A stretch of DNA of 64,000 nt from UBA7803 sp041686955 (GTDB lineage: Bacteria; Pseudomonadota; Gammaproteobacteria; Pseudomonadales; Azotimanducaceae): contig JAWLCV010000007.1 in assembly GCA_041686955.1 (NCBI GenBank), forward strand, positions 19,822 to 83,821, in the 5' to 3' direction. Each line of letters starts with the position of its first letter. Positions within the stretch are counted from its first letter, which is position 1. The translations under genes and the position numbers were made by a program. Under the pieces are notes generated by a model, which had not been told where the DNA came from, made no database searches, and worked only from the letters and a program-made list of their open reading frames with translations. Positions 23,425-32,400 of this stretch are shown here, one piece after another.

Positions 23425-24249
23425 TCACTCGACCTCGACGAGCTGCCGGTAGCTGCGCATGTGGCGGCGTGCCGCCAGCTCGTCGCCGAGGATCTCGAAG
23501 ATGCGCGACAGATTGTAGTGAGCGTCGGGCACCGACGGCGCCCGCAGGTAATAGTCGGCTGCGGAATCCAGCTCGTTCAGCTCGTCGAATACGGTACCCA
23601 GGTTGTACAGCGCGAGCTGGTGCGTCGGCACCAGATCCACGGCCCGCTCGTAATGCCGCTTGGCGCGCCTGAGGTCGCCGCGCAACTGCAGCAGGCGGCC
23701 GAGATTGACATGGGCGTCCGCATTGCGCGGGTTCAGCTCGAGGGCCTTGACGTAGGCGTCCATGGCCCGGGGCGAGTTGGCCTCCTCCAGATCCAGGCCC
23801 AGGTTGTACCACTCGTCGCTGTCCAGGGTATCCGGTTCCCGCGCCACGATGAGGCTGCGATCCGACAGCCGCGCCACCGGCGGAGCCGTGGCCGCGCCAC
23901 GAGCCCCGAAATCGAAATGGGTCTGCCCGGTTTCCGCCTCCCAGAGCAGATTGTCCTCGCGCACCATCACGTTGTTGCCGTCAACGTAGATGCGCACTCC
24001 GGTGAGCGCCCTTCTCGCACCCAGCCCGGCCCGCACCTGCAACAGGGCGCGCAGCGCCCGGCGGCTGGAAACCCGGGACTCCATCAGGCTCTTGGCGGTG
24101 CGCAGCAGCACCACGTCCTGAAAGCCGAACACGTACTCGCCGCGGTCGTTGCGCCGGGGGGCCAGCAACGAGCGCCGGACGAAGTGTCGTACCTGGGAGG
24201 GTGAGAGGCCGATGAGCTCTGAGACTTCGCTCGTGGTGTATCCGGTCAT
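23425..24249 (-). CDS. MerR-like HTH protein fused to TPR repeats
   Basis: About 274 residues. The first 70 residues are a MerR-type winged helix (GYTTSEVSELIGLSPSQVRHF, then RNDRGEYVFGFQDVVLLR). After a linker with a short beta segment (VRIYVDGNNVMVRED) come three to four tetratricopeptide repeats (SDEWYNLGLDLEEANSPRAMDAY, ADAHVNLGRLLQLRGDLRRAKRHY, ALYNLGTVFDELNELDSAADYY). The ATG at 24249 was preferred to an upstream TTG at 24330 because the HTH begins there, though no clear ribosome site is visible. It is convergent with the sigma operon, 7 bases apart. Target unknown. Confidence 0.72.
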   Translation of the reverse strand: MTGYTTSEVSELIGLSPSQVRHFVRRSLLAPRRNDRGEYVFGFQDVVLLRTAKSLMESRVSSRRALRALLQVRAGLGARRALTGVRIYVDGNNVMVREDNLLWEAETGQTHFDFGARGAATAPPVARLSDRSLIVAREPDTLDSDEWYNLGLDLEEANSPRAMDAYVKALELNPRNADAHVNLGRLLQLRGDLRRAKRHYERAVDLVPTHQLALYNLGTVFDELNELDSAADYYLRAPSVPDAHYNLSRIFEILGDELAARRHMRSYRQLVEVE

Positions 24250-24362
24250 GGATGTGTCGTGGAGCCCCGTCTTTTCTGCTGCTTTGACGACGATCAATCC
24301 GACTATAACGTAGGGTCGGGAGCCGCTCAACTCGCGCGGGCGATCGGGCGCCGGAATAGACG

Positions 24363-26057
24363 CTAGAGCGACCGCTTGGCGGTGAGAGTGACCTCCACGC
24401 CGCTGGTTTTCGGGCCGTCCACCAGGGGAAAGGCCACGTCCAGGTGCACGATGCGGTCGCGCCGCGTCCGGGTGGATTCCAGCCGCAGCCCTATGCCTAC
24501 GTTGCTGAGCACGCCGAAGTAGGATTCGTCACGTCCCCCGGGCACCCACGGCGGCGCCTCGTGCTCGTACCAGGCCCGGCCCACGTCGAGGAACGCAGCG
24601 GCCCCCAGCCGGAACATGCGGAACGGGTAGACGTCGGCGTAGTAGCGCTCCTCGATGGTCAGCAGGAACCGCCGGTCGCCGGTCTGATACCGGTTCGGGT
24701 AGCCGCGCAGGCCCTCCTCGCCCCCCAGGAGCAGCTGCCGATCCAGGGTCTGATTCCAGGCGAAGGTGGCGGAGCCGCGCACCAGGAGACTCCAGTCCTC
24801 GTCGTGGCTGTGGCGATACTCGGCCAGGAGATCGGCCACCACGTTCTCCCGGGCGTGATCCTCCAGGTCGTAGTAGCCGGACAGCGCCGCGGCGAAGGTG
24901 AAGAGCTGCCGCTCCCCCAGCCAGGCCGCGTCGGCGAAGGTGATCCTCCCCACCAGATGGTCGCCCGCCGGCGCCGACGCGCCGGCGAAGCCCAGCTCCA
25001 GGTACAGCCGGGTGCCCAACGCCACGTCCTCCGTGAGCTGCACCCGGTCCAGATTCGTCCGGGTCTGATATTCGTCCTCGATGCGCTCGTAGGCCACGAA
25101 GGGATAGGCGTACTCCCGGTCCGGAGGGGCGGCGCCGGGGAACGCCGCGACGAACTCCGCCGGAAAATCGAACTCGTAATCCTCGTAGCCGTACCCGAAC
25201 AGGAAGCGGTGCACGAACCGGTCCTGGCGCCCGGTGGAGAACCCGGCGGCGATCCGGGTCATCCGCGTTTCGGCGTCGTACTCCCAGACCTCGTCGCTCA
25301 GGAAATAGAGCCCCTCGTCGCGGCTGAAGTGGTCGGCGGAGGTCAGGAAAGCGCGGCGGGTGTCCAGCGAAAAGAACGGCCGGTTCAGGCTGCCCGCCAG
25401 CCGCTCGCCGTCGTCGTTGTCCACCACCAGAACGTCGCCGGACCAGCGGCTGCCGCCGATGTTGGGGTCGGCGTAGAACAGGTTCAGCCCGCGCCGGTCC
25501 TCGTCCTTCTCGAAGCCGATGGCCAGTTCCTTGCCCGAGCCCGCGAGATTGGTGTCGCCGAGCCCGAAGCCCACGTCGTTCTCGCCGCCCGAGCGCTGCA
25601 ACGACACTCTCGGCTCCAGCGTCCAGACGTCCCGGGTGACCACGAACAGGTCCAGCACGTCGCCGCACAGCCGGCGGGGAATCACCCGGGCATCGTAAAG
25701 ATACACCTTGGAGCGGAGGATCCGCTCCGCTTCCTCGAGGACCAGCTCGCTCACCGGTTCGCCGGGCACCACCGGCAGGACGCTTCGCACCACCGCCTCC
25801 CGGGTGCGCACGTGATAGCGGTTGGCGGCCCGGTGGAGCCAGTTCTCCTCGCGTTCGAACACGTTCTGGCGCACCACGGCGATCTCGCCGAGACGGTAGG
25901 TCTCCCCCGCCGGCAGGTCGTGCCAGGCGTCGGACGGCGCTTCGAAATCGAAGGTCTCCAGATCCTCCCGCCCGAGGTCGGTGAGATCGCGACAACCCGG
26001 CGCCGCTGCCAGCGCAGCGGGAAACAGCAGCCATCCCAGCAGCAGAAATCTCAGCAT
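24363..26057 (-). CDS. BamA/TamA-superfamily outer-membrane barrel protein
   Basis: A 564-residue protein with a signal peptide (residues 1-18). A POTRA-like region covers about 65-150 (ETYRLGEIAVVRQNVFERE to VLDLFVVTRDVWTLEPRV). A C-terminal Omp85 barrel follows, with the conserved late block LLLGGEEGLRGYPNRY (the RGY motif of the L6 loop) and a C-terminal aromatic/basic end. This is smaller than BamA, with one or two POTRA domains only. It may insert or secrete a specific partner. It lies 19 bases downstream of the sirtuin gene and may be co-transcribed with it, but no functional link is evident. Confidence 0.82.
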   Translation of the reverse strand: MLRFLLLGWLLFPAALAAAPGCRDLTDLGREDLETFDFEAPSDAWHDLPAGETYRLGEIAVVRQNVFEREENWLHRAANRYHVRTREAVVRSVLPVVPGEPVSELVLEEAERILRSKVYLYDARVIPRRLCGDVLDLFVVTRDVWTLEPRVSLQRSGGENDVGFGLGDTNLAGSGKELAIGFEKDEDRRGLNLFYADPNIGGSRWSGDVLVVDNDDGERLAGSLNRPFFSLDTRRAFLTSADHFSRDEGLYFLSDEVWEYDAETRMTRIAAGFSTGRQDRFVHRFLFGYGYEDYEFDFPAEFVAAFPGAAPPDREYAYPFVAYERIEDEYQTRTNLDRVQLTEDVALGTRLYLELGFAGASAPAGDHLVGRITFADAAWLGERQLFTFAAALSGYYDLEDHARENVVADLLAEYRHSHDEDWSLLVRGSATFAWNQTLDRQLLLGGEEGLRGYPNRYQTGDRRFLLTIEERYYADVYPFRMFRLGAAAFLDVGRAWYEHEAPPWVPGGRDESYFGVLSNVGIGLRLESTRTRRDRIVHLDVAFPLVDGPKTSGVEVTLTAKRSL

Positions 26058-26076
26058 GGACGACCCCGGGGGCGGC

Positions 26077-26931
26077 TCAGTCTCCGGCGCCACCGGTCAC
26101 GGGCGCCCCCAGCGCCGCCGCCAGCGACGGCAGCAATTCGGCGCAGTCCGCGTCGGCCTTGCAGGCGAGCCAGGGGTCCGCGCGGGTGACGCCCTGGTTG
26201 ACCGCCACCAGCGGAATGCCGAGCTCGTGGGCCCGGCGGCAGAACCGGAAGCTGGAATAGACCATGAGGGACGACCCGGCGATGAGCACCACATCCGCCG
26301 ACTCTACCAGCGCGTAAGCCCGGGCGACACGATCCCGCGGGACCGAATCGCCGTAGAAGACCACATCGGGCTTCACGAGGCCTCCGCAGGTCCGGCACGA
26401 GGGTGTCCGGAACGCCGAGAGGTCGAGCTCGGCGCCCACGTCCGCATCGCCGTCCGGCGCCGCGGCGGCGGGAGCGCCCAGCACGAAGGCGTTCTCCGCC
26501 TCGAGCCACCGCTGCAATTCGGCGCGGGGGCTGCGGGCGCCGCAAGCGAGGCAGACCACCTCCGCCAGGGCTCCGTGCAGCTCGAGCACCCGGCGGTGGC
26601 CCGCCCGCTGATGCAGCCCGTCCACGTTCTGGGTGACGACGCCGGCGACGACGCCGATTCGCTCGAGTGCCGCCAGGGCGCGGTGCGCGGGATTCGGCCG
26701 GGCCCGCGCCATCACCGGCCAGCCCAGCATGCTGCGTGCCCAGTAACGGCGGCGGGCCGCCTCCTGGGTCAGGAACTCCTGCATCTGCACCGGCGGCGGG
26801 CGCTTCCAGCCGCCGGCTTCGTCCCTGTAGTCGGAGATCCCGGAGCGCGTGCTGCACCCGGCCCCGCTGATCACCAGCACCCGGCGGCCGCCCGCCAGGC
26901 GCTCGAGGAGCTCGGGCGACGGCAGGCTCAT
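26077..26931 (-). CDS. Sir2-family NAD-dependent protein deacylase
   Basis: A 284-residue sirtuin. NAD-binding GAGCSTRSGISDYRD, the QNVDGLHQRAG block, the catalytic His in LELHG, two zinc-binding Cys pairs (CLACG and CRTCGG), KPDVVFYGD and GSSLMVYS. The GAGCSTRSGI variant with Cys-Ser-Thr is typical of the bacterial class II (SIRT4-like) type. It removes acyl groups from lysines using NAD+. The start at 26931 overlaps the stop of the upstream serine hydrolase (ATGA). Its reading frame is open far upstream, which is chance in this GC-rich DNA. Confidence 0.9.
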   Translation of the reverse strand: MSLPSPELLERLAGGRRVLVISGAGCSTRSGISDYRDEAGGWKRPPPVQMQEFLTQEAARRRYWARSMLGWPVMARARPNPAHRALAALERIGVVAGVVTQNVDGLHQRAGHRRVLELHGALAEVVCLACGARSPRAELQRWLEAENAFVLGAPAAAAPDGDADVGAELDLSAFRTPSCRTCGGLVKPDVVFYGDSVPRDRVARAYALVESADVVLIAGSSLMVYSSFRFCRRAHELGIPLVAVNQGVTRADPWLACKADADCAELLPSLAAALGAPVTGGAGD

Positions 26932-28115
26932 CGCCGCAGCCGATCCACGGCGCGCAGCGCGGCGCGGGCGATCAGCGGCATGTTGCTGTTGCCCATGGGC
27001 GTGCCGGCGCCGTGGTTCTGGATCAGCGCCACCGCCAGATTCCGCGCCGGGTCGCAGAACCCGCCGCTGCCGCCGTAGCCGTAGTGCCCGAAGGCGGCGG
27101 GCGCACTGGCGCCCACGGTGAACACCCGGTGGTAGCCCATGCGCCAGTGCATGGGAACGAACAGCACCCGGTCGCGGCTGCGGCTGCGCACCTCGGCGAT
27201 CTCGCGCACCCGCGCCTCGGACAGCAGGCGCACGCCGTCCAATTCGCCGCCGCCGGCGAGCATGGCGTACATCCGCGCCAGCGAGCGGGCCGTGAACTGG
27301 CCGTTGGCGGCGGGGATCACGGCGCGCACCGCCGCTTCCGTGTTCCAGTCGAAATCCTCGTCGAAGGGGTTGAGCGCGGCGCGGAATTCGCCGAGCTCCA
27401 CGCCCATCCACCCCAGGGCCACTTCCGCGGCGTCGGCGAGGTACTGCTGCCATTCGGGACGGCTGCGGTTCGGCAGCGCCACTCCCCGGACCAGATCCGC
27501 GTGCCGGTACAGCTCGTTGTGCGGCATGCCGATGAACATGCCGTCCAGGCCGAGGGGATCCACCAGCTCTTCCTGCAGCACCCGCTGCAGCGGCCGCCCG
27601 GCGATCTCCTCGATGAGGCCGCCCACCAGCCAGCCGTAGGTGAGCGCGTGATAACCGTGGGCCGCACCGGGCGGGTGCACGGGATCGGCCTCGGCGATGC
27701 GCGACTTCATGTGCTCCCAGTCGAGCATCTCCCGCGGATGGGAGATGAGGCCCTCGATGCGGTACAGACCGGCTTCGTGGCACAGGGCCTGGCGGATGGT
27801 GATGCGCTCCTTGCCACGAGCCGCGAAGGCGGGCCAGTAGCGGGCAACGGGATCGTCGTAGCGGGCCCGGCCCTGATCCACCAGGATGTGCAGCAGAGTG
27901 GAGACCACGCCCTTGGTGGTGGAGAAGGAGCAGGCCGTGGTTTCCTCCACCCAGGGGTTGCCCGCGGAATCGCGGTGGCCCCCCCAGACGTCCACTACCC
28001 TGCGGCCCCCGTGGTAGACGCAGACGGCGGAACCGGAGCGATGGTCCTTGGGGATCTGGCGAATCAGCGCGGACGCGACGTCCGCGTAATCGGGATGCAC
28101 GTAACCGTCGAGCAT
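26928..28115 (-). CDS. Serine hydrolase, beta-lactamase/EstB family
   Basis: A 395-residue cytoplasmic class-C beta-lactamase-like esterase. Nucleophile motif Ser65-Thr-Thr-Lys68 (FSTTKGV), tyrosine block GYHALTYGWLVGGLIEE, and late HYGYGGSGGFCDP. It is unrelated in detail to the EstB-like enzyme at 12279. The start at 28115 has no clear ribosome site; in-frame upstream ATGs would add a short low-complexity leader. It overlaps the sirtuin gene by 4 bases. Substrate unknown. Confidence 0.8.
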   Translation of the reverse strand: MLDGYVHPDYADVASALIRQIPKDHRSGSAVCVYHGGRRVVDVWGGHRDSAGNPWVEETTACSFSTTKGVVSTLLHILVDQGRARYDDPVARYWPAFAARGKERITIRQALCHEAGLYRIEGLISHPREMLDWEHMKSRIAEADPVHPPGAAHGYHALTYGWLVGGLIEEIAGRPLQRVLQEELVDPLGLDGMFIGMPHNELYRHADLVRGVALPNRSRPEWQQYLADAAEVALGWMGVELGEFRAALNPFDEDFDWNTEAAVRAVIPAANGQFTARSLARMYAMLAGGGELDGVRLLSEARVREIAEVRSRSRDRVLFVPMHWRMGYHRVFTVGASAPAAFGHYGYGGSGGFCDPARNLAVALIQNHGAGTPMGNSNMPLIARAALRAVDRLRR

Positions 28116-28218
28116 GATCGGGAATGAAATGGCGATGGCCGCAGTATCGCCCGCGGCCGCCATCTTCGCGACCCCGGGTTCGGTCCCGGGCGCCCGGGCC
28201 GCGGCGGCCGCGGCCGTG

Positions 28219-28248
28219 TTGCCGGCGGCGAGACGATGCCGGTATGCT
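28219..28248 (+). promoter_or_regulatory. Sigma-70 promoter for the small membrane protein/TauD pair
   Basis: TTGCCG at 28219-28224 and TATGCT at 28243-28248 are 18 bases apart. The start codon at 28271 with its GGGAGG site follows 22 bases later, a plausible short leader. Confidence 0.5.
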
Positions 28249-28270
28249 CGGCAGCGACCAGGGAGGCCGT

Positions 28271-28480
28271 ATGCGATACCTCGTCCAGTTTCTGGTTCCC
28301 GCCCTGATCTTCGTGGGCGTGGTTCTGCTGCTGACCCGCCAGCGTCAGCCCGGCGGCTCCGCCGACCCCGACCGCTCTGCACGATCCGGGTCCGACGTGG
28401 CGGCGTTCGTGATCATTCTGGCACTCGGCGCAGTCGTGGCCCTGGGCACCGGCTATCTGCTGACCTCGATTTGGGATTGA
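28271..28480 (+). CDS. Small two-helix membrane protein
   Basis: A 69-residue protein with two transmembrane helices, about 4-22 (LVQFLVPALIFVGVVLLL) and 44-66 (AAFVIILALGAVVALGTGYLL), joined by a charged loop. A strong ribosome site (GGGAGG, 5 bases before the ATG) and an upstream promoter support it as real. It ends 4 bases before the dioxygenase gene, so the two form an operon. No family recognised; role unknown. Confidence 0.75.
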   Translation: MRYLVQFLVPALIFVGVVLLLTRQRQPGGSADPDRSARSGSDVAAFVIILALGAVVALGTGYLLTSIWD

Positions 28481-28484
28481 CCGC

Positions 28485-29324
28485 GTGAAGGTTGTACCTC
28501 GACCCTCCGGCTTCGGCGCCGCCATCACCGGCGTCGATCTCCGGAAACCGCTGACGCCGGCCGAGATTTCCGGGATCCGCCGGGCCTGGCTCGCCCATCA
28601 GGTGGTGTACTTCCCCGACCAGCCCATGGGCCACGAAGACCTCGAGCGCTTCACCCGCTATCTGGGTGACTGGGGACACGACCCCTACGTGGCTCCCATC
28701 GACGGCCATCCCCACATCCTGGAGATTCGCCGCAACCCGGACGAACCGGTGGCGCCGTTCGGCGGGAGCTGGCACTCCGACTGGTCGTTTCAGGAATGCC
28801 CGCCGTCGGCGACGATCCTGCACGGCAAAGTGATCCCGCCGGTCGGAGGCGATACCTGGTACGCCGACGGCTACGCCGCCTACGACGCGCTCGACCCGGA
28901 CGAGCGGGCGGCGCTCGACGGTCTGACGGCCCTTCACAGCGCGCGCCGGCCGTACAGCCCCGAAGGTTATCGGGCCGGGCGCGGCGACGAGCGCAGCATG
29001 AGGATTCTGCCGAGCGACGACGCCTATCGGGTGCAGGAACATCCGCTGGTCCGCACGCACCCGGAAACCGGACGCAAGGCCCTGTGGGTGAACGCGGTCT
29101 ACACGGTGGGCATCAAGGGGATGTCCGACGAGGAGGGCGGCGCGCTGGTGAAGCGCCTGTGCCGCCACGCCACCGAAGAGCGCTTCGTCTACAAGCACAA
29201 GTGGGCCGCCGACATGCTCACCATGTGGGACAACCGCTCGGTGCAGCACTGCGCCCAGGGCGGCTACGACGGTCATCTGCGGGTGATGCACCGGACGACG
29301 GTGGCCGGCGACCGGCCGTTCTGA
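28485..29324 (+). CDS. TauD/TfdA-family Fe(II)/2-oxoglutarate dioxygenase
   Basis: A 279-residue non-haem iron dioxygenase. The iron triad is His97-Ser-Asp99 (WHSDWSF) and His255 (VQHCAQ); Arg270 in MHRTT would bind 2-oxoglutarate. Family members hydroxylate taurine, alkyl sulfates, 2,4-D or other small acids with loss of CO2 from 2-oxoglutarate. GTG start at 28485. Length is normal for the family. No transporter or sulfonate gene lies nearby, so the substrate is open. Confidence 0.88.
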   Translation: MKVVPRPSGFGAAITGVDLRKPLTPAEISGIRRAWLAHQVVYFPDQPMGHEDLERFTRYLGDWGHDPYVAPIDGHPHILEIRRNPDEPVAPFGGSWHSDWSFQECPPSATILHGKVIPPVGGDTWYADGYAAYDALDPDERAALDGLTALHSARRPYSPEGYRAGRGDERSMRILPSDDAYRVQEHPLVRTHPETGRKALWVNAVYTVGIKGMSDEEGGALVKRLCRHATEERFVYKHKWAADMLTMWDNRSVQHCAQGGYDGHLRVMHRTTVAGDRPF

Positions 29325-29407
29325 GACCGCCCACCCACGAGTGACCCAGCGCCGGCCGGGGTCCGCTCGGGGGACGACCAACAGCCTGCCGGCCGTCGGG
29401 AGACTTC

Positions 29408-32400
29408 ATGAGGCGAAACACCATCCAGCGCGTGCTGCTGGCAACCCTTCTGGCCTGCCCGTCGGCCTGGGCGCAAACCGGCACCCAGGTGGAGCTGTTC
29501 TCACCCCAGGGCACGGTGAAGGACGTGCGTCAGGTGACGGCGCGCTTCTCCTCCACCATGACCGCCCTCGGCGATCCCGCCCTGGAGGACCCCTTCGCGG
29601 TTGACTGCCCCGTCGCAGGGTCGGGCCGGTGGGCGGACGGCCGCAACTGGGTCTACGACTTCGACGAAGATCTGCCGGGAGGCGTGGTCTGTACCTTCAC
29701 GCTCGAGGACGGTCTCACGGATCACGACGGCCGACCCGTCGCGGGTCAGCGGGACTTCCGCTTCGATACCGGCGGCCCGGCCATTCGCGCATCGCTGCCC
29801 CGCGAGGGCTCCAGCGTGGACGAGAACCAGATCTTCATCCTCGCGCTGGACGCCGAGGCCTCCGCGGATTCGGTGCGGGCGCACGCCTACTGCGCCGTGG
29901 AGGGGCTCGCCGAGCGGATTCCGGTGCGGGTACTGGAAGGCGAACCGCGGGAGGCGGTGCTGGCCCAGCGGCGGGAGCTGGGCTACGCCTACTATTCGAT
30001 CCTGTGGAAGAACGGCGCCGAAACCTTCCATCGGGTCCGGGACCGCAGCCTGGAGGCGGCCGAGCGCGCCGTCATGGTGGTGGCCTGCGCCAGGCCCCTG
30101 CCCCCGGGCGCCCGGCTTCGGCTGGTCTGGGGCACCGGGATCGCCGCCGCCAGCGGATTGAGCACCGGCAGCGATCAGGCGCTGGCTTTCCGCACCCGGC
30201 CCCCGTTCACCGCCCGGCTGCAATGCCGGCGCGCCAACGCACAGGCACCGTGTCTGCCCATCGAGCCGGTGACGCTGGTCTTCTCGGCGCCGGTCCCCCG
30301 GGAAGCCGCGCTGCAGGCGCGGATCCATGGCCCCGATGGCAGCACCGCGCCGCTGATGGAGGAAGCCGGAGCGAGTCCCGTGGTGGAGTCTCTCCGTTTC
30401 CCGGCGTCGTACCTGGCCCGCGCCGAATTCGAGCTGCATCTGCCGGCGGACCTGCGCGACGACGCAGAGCGGCCGCTGGAGAACGCCGCCAGCTTTCCCC
30501 TCGCCTTCGCCACCGACGAATTTCCGCCCCTGGCCAAGTTCAGCGGCAGCCTGGGCATCCTGGAGGCCGGCGAAGGCGGAGTGCTGCCGGTGACGGTGCG
30601 CAATCTCCGCGTGGGCACCGCCCCGAACGCGCTGGTGGGCCGGAAGCTGCGGGTGGACCAGGCCGCGGAAGTCGCCGGCTGGCTGCGCCGCCAGGAGGGC
30701 CTCCCGGTTCGCGAATCCATATTCGCCGGCGCGGATGCCGCGGAGACCTTCGATCTGCCCCTGAGCGGCGACGGATCGGCCACCGAGGTGGTGGGTATAC
30801 CCCTCGGCGGCCCGGGCTTCTACGTGGTGGAACTGGCCAGCCCGAAGCTCGGCGAAGCGCTCTTGGAGGAATCGGCCGTGTACCACGTCCGCACCGCGGC
30901 CCTGGTCACCAATCTGGCCGTGCATCTCAAGTGGGGACGCGAGCGCTCGCTGCTCTGGGTGACTCGCCTGGACGACGGCGAGCCCGTTCCAGGAGCGGAC
31001 GTGGAGCTCACGAACCTCTGCACCGGCGCGCGTCTCTGGGCCGGCCGCAGCGGCGCCGACGGCACCGCCTGGATCGACGGCGCGGTGATCGGCCCGCCCC
31101 GCGGCCACGGCTCGTGCCGCAACTCCGGGCAGCCCGTCTACATGGCCAGCGCCCGGGCCGAGGGCGATTTCACCTTCACCCTCACGAACTGGACGGACGG
31201 GATCGAGCCGTATGCGTTCGGGCTGCCCACCGGCAGCCGCTACGCGGCCGACGTGGTGCACACCGTGTTCGACCGGACCCTGCTGCGCGCCGGGGAGACC
31301 GTCTCCATGAAGCACTTCTTCCGCAGGCGCACCATGTCCGGCCTGGAGCAGCACCCGGCCGGCACCACCCTCGCCGTGGAGATCCTCCACCACGGCAGCG
31401 GTGAGCGATACGCATCCGAGATCGACGTGGGGAACGATGCCGTGGCCGAGCAGCGCTGGGAGATCCCGGCCGAGGCCAAACTCGGCGATTACTCCGTTCG
31501 CGTGCGCCTCGCCGACGGCATCTGGCGTCAAGGCGGGCAATTCCGGGTGGAGGAGTTTCGCGTGCCCACCATGAAGGCGGTGGTGCAGGGGCCGCCGGGC
31601 CCCCAGGTACGTCCCGAGGGGGTGACCCTGGATCTGCACCTGCGCTACCAGTCCGGCGGCAGCGCCGCGGGCGCCGCGGTGAAGCTGCGGACCGCCACCG
31701 AGCCCCTCAGCGTGAGCTTCGCCGACTACCGGGACTTCCAGTTCGGCGGCCAGCCGGTATCCCCCGGACGGGAAAGCGCCGCGGGGGGCTACTTCGACCC
31801 GGAAGCCATGACCGGCGCGCCGCCTCTGGCGGCAGAGTTGATGCCGCTCACGCTGGACGCAGACGGAGCCGCCCGGGTCGAGCTGCCGGTGCCGGACGTG
31901 GACGCGCCTCGACGGCTGACCGCGGAGCTCGAGTACGCGGATCCGAACGGCGAGATCCTCACCACGGCCGGACGGGTGGATCTGTGGCCTGCCGCGGTGG
32001 TGGTCGGTATCCGCCGCGAAGGCTGGGTGGCGAGCCAGCAGCAACTGCGGTTCCGGGTCCTGGTCCTGGATCCCGACGGAAGCCCCGTGGCCGGCCGGCG
32101 GGCCGTGGCGCGGCTCTATTCCCGCAATACCTACAGTTACCGCAAGCGCCTGATCGGCGGTTTCTACGCCTACGAGAGCGTCACCGAAACCGAGGCGCTG
32201 GACACCCGCTGCGAGGGCGACACCGACCCGCAGGGTCTCTTGTTGTGCGAAGTGGCGCCCGGCGTGGCCGGGGAAGTGGTGGTGCGGGCGGAAGCCCAGG
32301 ATTCGGCGGGCAACGCGGCCGGCGCCACCGCCTCCATCTGGGTGGTGGGCGACGACGACTGGTGGTTCGGCTCTACGGCGGGCGATCGCATGGACGTCCT

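Noticed and set aside
26077..27783. Apparent fusion of the sirtuin with an upstream 285-codon extension
   Set aside because: The extension is a shifted-frame shadow of the serine hydrolase gene; the sirtuin has a normal start overlapping that gene's stop.
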